DNA of 64,000 bases from DASSUW01 sp963835525 (lineage in GTDB: Bacteria > Actinomycetota > Thermoleophilia > Solirubrobacterales > Solirubrobacteraceae): positions 124,001 through 188,000 of the forward strand of contig CAWIFM010000001.1 of NCBI GenBank assembly GCA_963835525.1, given 5' to 3'. The notes below the pieces were generated by a model that searched no databases, was not told the DNA's origin, and saw only the letters and a list, made by a program, of their open reading frames with translations. Numbering within the stretch: position 1 is the stretch's first letter; the number at the start of each line of letters is the position of its first letter. The position numbers and the translations under genes were made by a program. Positions 45,433 through 53,344 of this stretch are shown piece after piece.

Positions 45433-46293
45433 ATGAAGCGCACCGTGCTCGCCGCCATCGCTCTGCTCGCCGCCTTCCCCGCCGCCGCCTCGGCGGAAAC
45501 CGTCGAAGGCGTCGTGGTCGCGCGCGACGCGCAGCGCGGGATCGTCGTCACCGCCGGCCGCAACGGGTCCGTCGCGGCCCTGCGCGTCCAGCGCGCCGCG
45601 GCGTTCAAGCCGGGCGCGAAGCTGCGCGCCAAGGCGACCCAGCTCGGGGACGGGACCTACCGCGTGCGGCGCGTCAAGCGGCGCGGCCGCGCAGGCGCCG
45701 CCAAGGCGCGCTTCACCGTGCTCGCTCGTGCCGATCGCACGCTCGTCGCCTCCGCGGGCGGAACCACCTTCACGCTCGGCGCCGGCACGGCCGCGCCCGC
45801 CCCGGGCGCCGTCGTCGCCGCCCGCCTGCGCCTGGCCCGCGGCAAGGCCACCGTCGCCAGGCTCCGGCCGCTCGCCCAGCTCACCCGGCTCGAGCTCAAC
45901 GGCCGCTTCGCGGGGTTCGCGAACGGCGTCCTGCAGCTCGACGTGGGCGCCGGCACGCTGCTCTCCGTCACGGTGCCCGCGGGCGTCGAGCCTGCGCTCC
46001 AGGCCGGCGACGAGGTGGAGCTGCTGGTCGACGGCTCGCTGCATCTGATCGCCATCGACGGCGAGATCGAGGTCTATGGCGCGCTCACCGCGATCGCGCC
46101 GGAGTCGATCAGCGTCGGCGCCGTCACCTGCGCCGTCCCCGAGGACCTCGACGTCAGCGACCTCGTGGTCGGCGACACCGTGCTAGTCCTCTGCTCGCTC
46201 GTCGACGGCGTGCTGACCGCCGCCGAGCTGGAGCTGGACGAGCCGTGGCTCGACGACGAGCCGTTCGACGAGGAGCTCGAGCCCGAGGAGTGA
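45433..46293 (+). CDS. Secreted beta-rich protein with acidic tail (DUF5666-like)
   Basis: The product has 286 residues. A signal peptide (MKRTVLAAIALLAAFPAAASA) is followed by repeated strand-rich units such as VEGVVVARDAQRGIVVTAG, RLELNGRFAGFANGVLQLDVG and IEVYGALTAIAPESISVGAVTCAVPEDL. These resemble the OB-like DUF5666 units of exported proteins. The last 25 residues are very acidic (WLDDEPFDEELEPEE). No enzyme motif is present. It lies 31 bases before obgE. Confidence 0.65.
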   Translation: MKRTVLAAIALLAAFPAAASAETVEGVVVARDAQRGIVVTAGRNGSVAALRVQRAAAFKPGAKLRAKATQLGDGTYRVRRVKRRGRAGAAKARFTVLARADRTLVASAGGTTFTLGAGTAAPAPGAVVAARLRLARGKATVARLRPLAQLTRLELNGRFAGFANGVLQLDVGAGTLLSVTVPAGVEPALQAGDEVELLVDGSLHLIAIDGEIEVYGALTAIAPESISVGAVTCAVPEDLDVSDLVVGDTVLVLCSLVDGVLTAAELELDEPWLDDEPFDEELEPEE

Positions 46294-46324
46294 GCCGCGC
46301 CGTGGCCTACCGTAAGGGGCCGCG

Positions 46325-47605
46325 ATGCTCACCGACAGGGCACATCTGGAAGTGAGGGCGGGCGCCGGCGGCAACGGCGCCCTCTCGTTCCGCCGCGAGG
46401 CGCACGTCCCCAAGGGCGGCCCCGACGGCGGCGACGGCGGCCGCGGCGGCGACGTCATCCTGCGCGTCGACGACTCCATGCGCGACCTGCAGGCCTTCCG
46501 CCGTCGCGTCCACTTCCGCGCCGACCGCGGCGGCCACGGGCAGGGCTCGCAGCGCCACGGCGCCGACGGCGAGACCATGATCGTCCGCGTGCCACCCGGC
46601 ACGCAAGTGGAGAAGTGGGACGGCACGCGCTACGACCTCGTGCGCCCCGGCCAGGAGGTCACCATCGCCCGCGGCGGCGCGGGCGGCCGCGGCAATACGC
46701 GCTTCAAGTCCTCGACCCGGCAGACGCCACGGATCGCCGAGCGCGGCCTGCCCGGGGAGGAGGGCCGCCTCGACCTGCACCTCAAGCTGCTCGCCGACGT
46801 CGGGCTCGTCGGGCTGCCGAATGCCGGCAAGTCCTCGCTGCTGGCGCGCCTCACGCGCGCGCACCCGAAGGTGGCCGCCTACCCGTTCACGACGCTGGAG
46901 CCGGTGCTCGGAACGCTGGAGGGCGACGACCGCCAGCTCGTGATCGCCGACATCCCCGGGCTGATCGAGGGCGCCCACGAGGGCGCCGGCCTTGGGCACG
47001 ACTTCCTCGCCCACGTCGAGCGCACGCGGCTGCTCGTGCACGTGCTCGACCTGGCGCCCCTCGACGGCTCGGACCCGGTCGCCAACCACGGCGTGATCGA
47101 GCGCGAGCTGGCGGAGCACGACCCGCGGCTGGCCGAGCTGCCGCGCATCCTCGCCCTCTCCAAGGCCGACCTCGTGCTCGAGGAGGATGCTGCCGCCGCG
47201 ACGACCGAGTGGGAGGAACGGCTCGGGGTGCCGGTCGTCGTCACCTCCGCGGCCACCGGCGCCGGCCTCGACGTCCTCGGGCGCGAGCTGCTGCGCCGCG
47301 TGCCGCTGGCCGAGCCCGAGGACGAGGCGGCGGGCGAGGACGAGGTAGCGGCCTTCCAGGTCTTCCGCCCGGCGGCCGGGCGCGAGTTCGAGGTCGAGAA
47401 GGTCGGCGACCGGGAGTTCCGGGTCACGGGCGCCGTCGTCGACCGCCTGATCGCGCGCCACGACCTCGAGAACGAGGAGGCGCTGGCGCACGTCGAGCAC
47501 CGGCTGCGGCGCATGGGAGTGATCTCCGCGCTGGAGCGCGAAGGGTTCGAACCGGGCGACGACGTCGAGCTCGGCGGCGTGGTGTTCGAGCTGGACCCCT
47601 CCTAA
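46325..47605 (+). CDS. obgE: Obg-family GTPase (CgtA)
   Basis: The product has 426 residues. The N-terminal Obg fold (1-158) is Gly-rich (KGGPDGGDGGRGGDVILRVD). The G domain has GLPNAGKSSLLARL (G1), DIPGLIEGAHEGAGLGHDFL (G3) and LSKADL (G4). The C-terminal OCT domain (about 340-426) completes the actinobacterial type. It binds the 50S subunit and controls ribosome maturation and growth. An AAGGGG Shine-Dalgarno or a TACCGT -10 (46308-46313) could serve the start. Confidence 0.96.
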   Translation: MLTDRAHLEVRAGAGGNGALSFRREAHVPKGGPDGGDGGRGGDVILRVDDSMRDLQAFRRRVHFRADRGGHGQGSQRHGADGETMIVRVPPGTQVEKWDGTRYDLVRPGQEVTIARGGAGGRGNTRFKSSTRQTPRIAERGLPGEEGRLDLHLKLLADVGLVGLPNAGKSSLLARLTRAHPKVAAYPFTTLEPVLGTLEGDDRQLVIADIPGLIEGAHEGAGLGHDFLAHVERTRLLVHVLDLAPLDGSDPVANHGVIERELAEHDPRLAELPRILALSKADLVLEEDAAAATTEWEERLGVPVVVTSAATGAGLDVLGRELLRRVPLAEPEDEAAGEDEVAAFQVFRPAAGREFEVEKVGDREFRVTGAVVDRLIARHDLENEEALAHVEHRLRRMGVISALEREGFEPGDDVELGGVVFELDPS

Positions 47606-47617
47606 GCTGCGGGCGAC

Positions 47618-48709
47618 ATGCCCGTCGCCGTCGTCAAGCTGGGATCGTCGATCGTCGCCGAGGAGAACGGCGAGCTGCGCCTGTCCGTGGTCGCGCGCAT
47701 CACCGAGGAGGTGGCCGCGCTCCACCGCGCGGGCGTCGACGTGGTGGTGGTCACGAGCGGCGCGATCGCGCGCGGCATGCAGCTGCTCGGGCTCGGCTCG
47801 CGGCCGGCGGCGGTACAGGACCTGCAGGCGGCGAGCGCGGTCGGACAGGGGCGGCTGTACCGCACCTACGACGAGCTGCTGCGCGAGCGCGGGATCCAGA
47901 GCGCCCAGGTGCTGCTCACGTTCTTCGACATGAGCGCCCGCACGCACTACCTGAACGCCCGCGCGACGCTCCAGAAGCTGCTCGAGTGGCGCATCGTGCC
48001 GGTGATCAACGAGAACGACACGACGACCACCAACGAGGTCTCGTTCGGCGACAACGACTTCCTGGCCGCCCAGGTCTCGGTGCTCGTCAACGCCGACGTG
48101 CTCGTGCTGCTGACCGACACCGAGGGGCTCTACACCGCCGACCCCCGCACGTCGCCGGAGGCGCGCCTCGTCGAGCAGGTGACCGACCCGGAGTCGCTCA
48201 AGGAGCTGCACATCGGCCACGCGCCGTCACCGCTCGGCTCGGGCGGGATGCGCTCGAAGGTGGTGGCAGCCGAGATGGCGTCGGCGGCCGGGATCCCCGC
48301 CGTGATCGGCAGCGGCCTCGTCGAGGGCGTGATCGCGCGCGCCCTGGCCGGCGAGCCCGCGGGCACGCGCTTCGCGCCCCAGCCGGTGCGCCACTCGAGC
48401 TTCAAGCTCTGGCTCAAGTACGCCAAGCCGAGCCACGGCATCGTGACCGTGGACGCGGGCGCCGCCCGCGCGCTGCGCGAGGGCGCCGCCAGCCTGCTGC
48501 CGGTCGGGATCGTCGACGTGCAGGGCGGCTTCGACGCGGGCGACGCCGTCGACGTCCGCGACCGCGGCTCGGCGATCGGCAAGGGCATCAGCAACTACTC
48601 GGCCGAGGAGCTGCGCCAGGTCATGGGACTGAAGTCCGCCGAGGTCCGCGAGGTGCTGCCGCGCGCGTCCGACGAGGCCGTGCACCGGGACTACTTCGTC
48701 CTGTCCTAG
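47618..48709 (+). CDS. proB: Glutamate 5-kinase
   Basis: The product has 363 residues. The amino acid kinase domain (1-250) has VVKLGSSIV, VVTSGAIARGM, NENDTTTTNEVSFGDND and LLTDTEGLYTADPR. The C-terminal PUA domain (about 270-355) is present. It phosphorylates glutamate in proline synthesis; proA follows only after a gap with an inverted RTX gene. The obgE stop overlaps a TAAGCT hexamer (47603-47608), 9 bases before the ATG. Confidence 0.96.
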   Translation: MPVAVVKLGSSIVAEENGELRLSVVARITEEVAALHRAGVDVVVVTSGAIARGMQLLGLGSRPAAVQDLQAASAVGQGRLYRTYDELLRERGIQSAQVLLTFFDMSARTHYLNARATLQKLLEWRIVPVINENDTTTTNEVSFGDNDFLAAQVSVLVNADVLVLLTDTEGLYTADPRTSPEARLVEQVTDPESLKELHIGHAPSPLGSGGMRSKVVAAEMASAAGIPAVIGSGLVEGVIARALAGEPAGTRFAPQPVRHSSFKLWLKYAKPSHGIVTVDAGAARALREGAASLLPVGIVDVQGGFDAGDAVDVRDRGSAIGKGISNYSAEELRQVMGLKSAEVREVLPRASDEAVHRDYFVLS

Positions 48710-48718
48710 TTGTAACCA

Positions 48719-48871
48719 CCGAGCAGGTTGTTCAGGCGGTTTTTCGGCGTAGCGTCCTGGCTAAGGGTCGTCAGACGACCGCAGGGCAGGACGCTTCGAG
48801 GAACCGCCCTCGCCGGCCTCCCCAGCTCGCCCTACCCAGCCGCAGTTCGCCGACAGAACGACCTGCTCGGG
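48719..48871 (+). repeat. Structured intergenic repeat, copy 2 (plus)
   Basis: The element starts 10 bases after the proB stop. An outer stem pairs CCGAGCAGGT (48719-48728) with ACCTGCTCGG (48861-48870) and runs on to about 15 pairs. Nested inside are GGCGGTT/AACCGCC (48735-48741 with 48802-48808), AGCGTCCTG/CAGGACGCT (48751-48759 with 48787-48795) and GGTCGT/ACGACC (48766-48771 with 48775-48780). The 23-base box at 48830-48852, containing CCTACCCAGCCGCAGTTCG, is identical in copy 1 (26597-26619). It sits where proB and the convergent RTX gene meet. Confidence 0.75.
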
Positions 48872-48879
48872 TCTTTCAC

Positions 48880-51072
48880 CTAGTCGATCTCGACGTCGTC
48901 GCCGGGGCCGCCGTCGAGGTCGTCGGCGCCGGGGCCGCCGAGGAGGATGTCGTCACCGTTGCCGCCGCGCAGCGTGTCGGGGCCGCGGCCGCCGAGCAGC
49001 TGATCGTCGCCGTTGTCGCCGTCCGAGCGCAGGGCGATCGCGTCTGCCTCCAGGGTCGTCGCGCCGAGCCGGTCGTCACCGGCGAGCAGCGGCAGGCTGA
49101 GCCGGTCGGCCGGCGCCTCGGCACCGGTCACGTCGAGCCTCACGGACAGGCCGGTGACCGTCGCGCTTCCGTCGTCGCCGGTCACGGTCGCGATGTCGTC
49201 GCCGTCCGAGCCGGTGGCGATGACCGTGTCCTCGGCGCCGTCGGCGCCGAGCGCGATGCTCAGCGCGGTCAGGTCGGTGCCGCGGACGTCGTTTGCGACG
49301 AATCGGTCGACGCCGCCGAGCGCCGCGGTGTCGATGCGCTCGACGTCGTCGAGGTCCATGAGGATGTTGCCGAGGTTGCGGATGAAGCGCACGCGGCCAC
49401 CGTTGGCCGCCACGTCGAAGATCTCTGCCCCCGCCGAGCCGTTGAACGTCATCGCGTCGGCGCCGTCCTGGCCCTCGACGACGTCGTTGCCGTCGCCCGG
49501 GTCCCAGACGAAGCGGTCGTCGCCGGCGCCGAGGAGGGCCGTGTCGTCGCCCTGGTTGCCGTCGACGACGTCGGCGCCGTCGGCGGCGATGACGAGGTCG
49601 GGGCCGCGGCCGCCACGCACGGTGTCGGCGCCGGCGCCGCCGTCGACGGTCAGGCGCACGGCGTCGGCGGCCAGCGCGCTCGCGTCGATCGTGTCGTCGC
49701 CGTCGCGGCCGTTGACGGTGAGCCGATCGCCGCTCTGCGCCCCGGAGAGCGCCAGCATGAGGCCGTCCGGCAGCCCGGTCACGTTGGCCGTGCCGACCGC
49801 GCCGGTGAGGGCGATCGCGTCCGCTCCGTTCGAGGCCGAGTCGAGGACGACGCTGTCGGCCGCCCCGTCGGTCCCCATCGCGAACCGGAGCGCGGTCAGA
49901 TCGGTGCCGGAGACGTCGAACGTCATCAGCGTGTCGCCTCCGCCCACCCCCGCGGCGTCGATCCGCTCGACGCCGTCGAGGTCCATCGCGATGTTCCCGA
50001 CGTCGCGCGTGAAGCGGACGCGCGGGCCGCGGTTGAAGACGGAGAGCGTCTCGGCCGCGCCGGAGCCGTTGAAGGCCATCGTGTCCATGCCGTCCTCTCC
50101 TTCGACGAGGTCGCTACCGTCGCCGGCGTCCCAGGTGAAGCGGTCGTCGCCGGCGCCCAGGAAGGCGCGGTCGTCGCCGCCGTTGCCGTCGACCGCGTCG
50201 ATGCCGTCGCCGCCGAGGAGGGTCTCGGCCGCCGGGCCGCCGACCAGCGCATCGTCGTCGGGCCCGCCGTCGGCGGTGACCGCGAGAGCCGTGGCCGTCG
50301 AGGCGACGCGGTCGAAGCCGGCGAGCGCGTTCACCCGCAGCTGGGCGGCGCCCGCGATCGTGAGCGGCGCCGCGACGCCGGTCACGGCCGTGTCGGAGAC
50401 GTCGATCGTGTCGTCGAACTGGGAGCCGTTGACGACCACGCTGTCGACATCGGCCGTGATCGCCTGGACCGTGGTGCCGGTGAGGTCGTCGGTGGTCAGC
50501 GCGCCGGCAACCACGTCGACCTGCTCGAGCCGGCTCGCGACGAGGCCGCCGAGCCGGACGCGCGTGCCGTCGGGCGAGATCCGGAACGCGCCGCCCTTGA
50601 CGGTCAGCGTGTCGCGCCCGTCGGCGCCGTCGACGGTGTCGTCGCCGCTGCCGACGTTGACGCGGTCGTCGCCCTCACCGAGGCTCACGGAGTCGTTCCC
50701 GCGGCCGCCGTCGACGACGTCGTTGCCGTCGCCCGCGATCAGGCGGTCGCCGCGGCCGCCGCCCAGCAGGGTGTCGGCGCCGGTGCCGCCCTCGATCGTG
50801 ACGCGCCGGATCTTGCCGCGCACGCGCACGCGGTCGTCGCCGCCGCGGGCGCGGACGAGCACCTTGTCGAACCGCCGGCGTGCGACCTTCTTCTTCCCGG
50901 CCACCACGAAGCGGCCGCGGACGCGCAGCGTGAGCTTGTCGGCCTTGCTGCTGCCGGTGACGAGCAGCGTGCGCTGCTTGACCTTCACGGAGGCGTTCGC
51001 GTCGGCGGTCACCGCGAGGGCGGCGGTCAGCAATCCGGCAGCCAGCAGGATGCGGGGCGAGGGCGGCGTCAT
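48880..51072 (-). CDS. Secreted RTX-like calcium-binding repeat protein
   Basis: The product has 730 residues. A signal peptide (MTPPSPRILLAAGLLTAALAVTADANA) is followed by a short basic domain and many GGxGxDxLxGGxGxD-like nonapeptides (for example GGTGADTLLGGGRGDRLIAGDGNDVVDGG, and a closing set near 690-725). Between the RTX blocks, two long units (about 285-410 and 500-620) repeat the same pattern: GDDRFxWDxGDGxDxVEGxDGxDxMxFNGSxxAE ... VRF-R-xGNIxMDLDxVERID. This is an internal duplication. RTX repeats fold on binding Ca outside the cell. No catalytic domain or type I export C-signal was seen. The gene splits proB from proA on the opposite strand. Confidence 0.85.
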   Translation of the reverse strand: MTPPSPRILLAAGLLTAALAVTADANASVKVKQRTLLVTGSSKADKLTLRVRGRFVVAGKKKVARRRFDKVLVRARGGDDRVRVRGKIRRVTIEGGTGADTLLGGGRGDRLIAGDGNDVVDGGRGNDSVSLGEGDDRVNVGSGDDTVDGADGRDTLTVKGGAFRISPDGTRVRLGGLVASRLEQVDVVAGALTTDDLTGTTVQAITADVDSVVVNGSQFDDTIDVSDTAVTGVAAPLTIAGAAQLRVNALAGFDRVASTATALAVTADGGPDDDALVGGPAAETLLGGDGIDAVDGNGGDDRAFLGAGDDRFTWDAGDGSDLVEGEDGMDTMAFNGSGAAETLSVFNRGPRVRFTRDVGNIAMDLDGVERIDAAGVGGGDTLMTFDVSGTDLTALRFAMGTDGAADSVVLDSASNGADAIALTGAVGTANVTGLPDGLMLALSGAQSGDRLTVNGRDGDDTIDASALAADAVRLTVDGGAGADTVRGGRGPDLVIAADGADVVDGNQGDDTALLGAGDDRFVWDPGDGNDVVEGQDGADAMTFNGSAGAEIFDVAANGGRVRFIRNLGNILMDLDDVERIDTAALGGVDRFVANDVRGTDLTALSIALGADGAEDTVIATGSDGDDIATVTGDDGSATVTGLSVRLDVTGAEAPADRLSLPLLAGDDRLGATTLEADAIALRSDGDNGDDQLLGGRGPDTLRGGNGDDILLGGPGADDLDGGPGDDVEID

Positions 51073-51108
51073 GCCCCCAAGACGCCGGGGACGTCACGTT
51101 CTTCCCTT

Positions 51109-51114
51109 TAGACT
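51109..51114 (+). promoter_or_regulatory. Candidate -10 of a leaderless proA transcript
   Basis: TAGACT is followed by six bases and then the proA ATG (51121), with no Shine-Dalgarno. Since proA has lost its usual link to proB here, it needs its own promoter, and a TSS about seven bases past the -10 would fall at the start codon. No clear -35 was seen. Confidence 0.5.
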
Positions 51115-51120
51115 TGACGC

Positions 51121-52380
51121 ATGGCCGTCGCCACCCGCTCAGTCACCGAGATCTGCCTTCAGGCCAAGGCCGCCGCGCGCGAGCTCGCGCAGATCGACAG
51201 CGCGACCAAGGCCCGCGCGCTGCTGGCGATCGCCGACGCGCTCCGGGAGCGGACGGGCGAGATCCTCGAGGCGAACGCGCGCGACCTCGAGGCTGGCCGC
51301 GAGTCCGGCCTGTCGGCCGCGTTGATGGACCGGCTGGCCCTGGATGAGCGCCGCGTCGAGGCGATGGCGGCCGGCGTGGGCGAGATCGTGGCGCTGCCCG
51401 ACCCGGTCGGGGAGGTGCTCGACGGCTTCCGGCTCCCGAACGGGCTCGACGTCCGCAAGGTGCGCGTACCGCTCGGCGTGGTGGCCGTGGTCTACGAGGC
51501 GCGCCCGAACGTGACGATCGACGCCGCGGCTCTGGCGCTCAAGTCGGGCAACGCGATCGTGCTGCGCGGCTCGTCGTCGGCGACCCACTCGAACGCCGTG
51601 CTGGCCGCGGTGGCCGCCGAGGCGGCCGAGGCCGCGGGCCTGCCGGCGGGCTCGCTGTCGCTGGTGGCCGGCGGTGGCCGCGAGGAGCTGGCCGAGCTGG
51701 CCACCCAGGAGGGCGTCGTCGACCTCGTCATCCCGCGCGGCGGCGAGGGCCTGAAGGCGGCGCTGAGCGCGGTCGCCAAGGTCCCGGTCATCTACGCGGC
51801 GTCCGGCAACTGCCACGTCTACGTGGACCAGTCGGCCGACCTGGACTCCGCGCGCGAGATCGTCGTGAACGCCAAGGTCCAGCGCCCGGGCGTGTGCAAC
51901 GCGGCCGAGACGCTGCTCGTGCACTCCGCGGTGGCGGACGCCTTCCTGCCCGCCGCCTTCGAGTCGCTGCGCGACGCCGGCGTCGAGCTTCGCGGCGACG
52001 AGCGGGTCCGCGGCCTCGACGGCGCCGTCGGCGAGGCCACCGACGAGGACTGGGCGACCGAGTACCTGGCGCTCGTGCTCGCCGTGCGGGTCGTCGACTC
52101 GGTGGACGAGGCGATCGAGCACATCAACGCCTACGGCTCCGGCCACTCGGAGGCGATCGTCACCGGCTCGGCGGGCGCCGCGCGGAGGTTCCAGCACGCC
52201 GTCGACGCCGCCTGCGTGTACGTGAACGCCTCGACCCGGTTCACCGACGGCGGCCAATTCGGGATGGGCGCCGAGATCGGCAACTCCACGCAGAAGCTGC
52301 ACGCCCGCGGGCCGATCGGCCTGCGCGAGCTGTGCACCTTCAAGTACCTGGTCGAGGGAGACGGCCAGGTCCGTCCCTAG
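51121..52380 (+). CDS. proA: Gamma-glutamyl phosphate reductase
   Basis: The product has 419 residues. It has the aldehyde-dehydrogenase-type fold with VPLGVVAVVYEARPNVTIDAAALALKSGNAIVLRGSSSA, LVIPRGGEGLKAALS, and the catalytic Cys in VQRPGVCNAAETLLVH. NASTRFTDGGQFGMGAEIGNSTQKLHARGPIGLREL closes the protein. It makes glutamate semialdehyde for proline. The nadD start overlaps its stop by one base (TAGTG). Confidence 0.96.
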   Translation: MAVATRSVTEICLQAKAAARELAQIDSATKARALLAIADALRERTGEILEANARDLEAGRESGLSAALMDRLALDERRVEAMAAGVGEIVALPDPVGEVLDGFRLPNGLDVRKVRVPLGVVAVVYEARPNVTIDAAALALKSGNAIVLRGSSSATHSNAVLAAVAAEAAEAAGLPAGSLSLVAGGGREELAELATQEGVVDLVIPRGGEGLKAALSAVAKVPVIYAASGNCHVYVDQSADLDSAREIVVNAKVQRPGVCNAAETLLVHSAVADAFLPAAFESLRDAGVELRGDERVRGLDGAVGEATDEDWATEYLALVLAVRVVDSVDEAIEHINAYGSGHSEAIVTGSAGAARRFQHAVDAACVYVNASTRFTDGGQFGMGAEIGNSTQKLHARGPIGLRELCTFKYLVEGDGQVRP

Positions 52381-52970
52381 TGAAGGTCGGTCTGCTCGGC
52401 GGGACGTTCAACCCGCCGCACATCGGCCATCTCGTGTGCGCGCAGGAGGCGTGCGCGCAGCTCGAGCTCGACCGCGTGCTGCTCGTGCCGGTGCACGAGC
52501 CGCCGCACAAGGGCATCGAGGCGGACCCGGGCTTGGAGCACCGGGTGGAGCTCTGCCGGCGCGCGGTGGCCGGTGACGAGCGGCTCGAGCTGTCGCTCGC
52601 CGACGCCGAGGTCCCCGGGCCCTCCTTCACGGTCGATACCCTCCGAAGGCTGCATGAGCGCTGCCCGGGAGACGATCTGACCTTCATCGTGGGAGGGGAC
52701 ATGGCGTTCTCCCTGCCCACCTGGCGCGAGCCGGAGGCCATCCTCGAGCTCGCGGAGCTGGGCGTGGCAGAGCGCGAGGGCGTGCGCCGTGCCGACATCT
52801 CCGAGCGCCTGGGCGACCTGCCCGCGCACCGGCTCCGCTTCTTCGACATGCCCCGACTCGACATCTCCTCATCGCTGATCCGCCGCCACGTGGCGGCCGG
52901 CCGCCCGATCCGCCACCTCGTGCCGGACGCCGTCGTGGACTACATCGACCAGGCGGGGCTGTACCGATGA
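52380..52970 (+). CDS. nadD: Nicotinate-nucleotide adenylyltransferase
   Basis: The product has 196 residues. The GGTFNPPHIGHLVCA nucleotide-binding segment (7-21, HxGH) and the ISSSLIRRHVAAG motif (about 164) are the NadD signatures. It makes deamido-NAD from nicotinate mononucleotide. GTG 52380 overlaps the proA stop by one base; rsfS overlaps its end (ATGA). Confidence 0.95.
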   Translation: MKVGLLGGTFNPPHIGHLVCAQEACAQLELDRVLLVPVHEPPHKGIEADPGLEHRVELCRRAVAGDERLELSLADAEVPGPSFTVDTLRRLHERCPGDDLTFIVGGDMAFSLPTWREPEAILELAELGVAEREGVRRADISERLGDLPAHRLRFFDMPRLDISSSLIRRHVAAGRPIRHLVPDAVVDYIDQAGLYR

Positions 52971-53320
52971 CGCTGGCTCCCGACAGGCTCGCCGAGCTGG
53001 TGGCCGGCTACGCGGCCGACACGAAGGCGATCGACCCGATCGAGCTCGACCTGCGCGACGTGCTCGGCTACACGGACTACTTCGTCATCGCCACCGGCAA
53101 CACCGACCGCCAGGTCAAGGCGATCCACGACCGCATCCACCAGGGGATGAAGAAGGAGCACGGGCTGCTCCCGCGGCGCGTGGAGGGGCTCGGTGAGTCG
53201 CGCTGGATCCTGATGGACTACCTCGACGTGATCGTCCACATCTTCACGCCGGAGGCGCGCGAGTTCTATCGCCTCGAGCAGCTCTGGGGCGAGGCCCCGA
53301 AGCGCGCGGTGGGCGAGTAG
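52967..53320 (+). CDS. rsfS: Ribosomal silencing factor RsfS
   Basis: The product has 117 residues: DLRDVLGYTDYFVIATGNTDRQVKAI, EGLGESRWILMDYLDVIVHIFTPEAREFYRLEQLWGEAP. These are the DUF143/RsfS core motifs. It binds L14 and blocks subunit joining in starvation. The ATG overlaps the nadD stop. Confidence 0.95.
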   Translation: MTLAPDRLAELVAGYAADTKAIDPIELDLRDVLGYTDYFVIATGNTDRQVKAIHDRIHQGMKKEHGLLPRRVEGLGESRWILMDYLDVIVHIFTPEAREFYRLEQLWGEAPKRAVGE

Positions 53321-53327
53321 ATTCCGT

Positions 53328-53343
53328 GTTAGGGTTCCCTAAC
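53328..53343. promoter_or_regulatory. Perfect palindrome before siderophore-binding gene
   Basis: GTTAGGG (53328-53334) and CCCTAAC (53337-53343) form perfect 7-bp arms around TT. It lies directly before the TTG start of an iron-siderophore-type binding protein. The TTAGG/CCTAA ends recall the arms of DtxR/IdeR iron boxes, but the central spacing is shorter than in the classic 19-bp box. It probably regulates the gene by iron status. Confidence 0.6.
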
Positions 53344-53344
53344 T

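Noticed and set aside
48900..50800. Repeated GTCGTCGCC-like DNA suggesting CRISPR or satellite repeats
   Set aside because: The repeats follow codon phase and encode RTX GGxGxD units; there are no uniform spacers.
46615..51111. Very long open frame on the plus strand across obgE, proB and the RTX gene
   Set aside because: It is out of frame with obgE and proB, antisense to the RTX gene, and of low complexity (Arg/Ala/Gly). Real genes explain the whole span.
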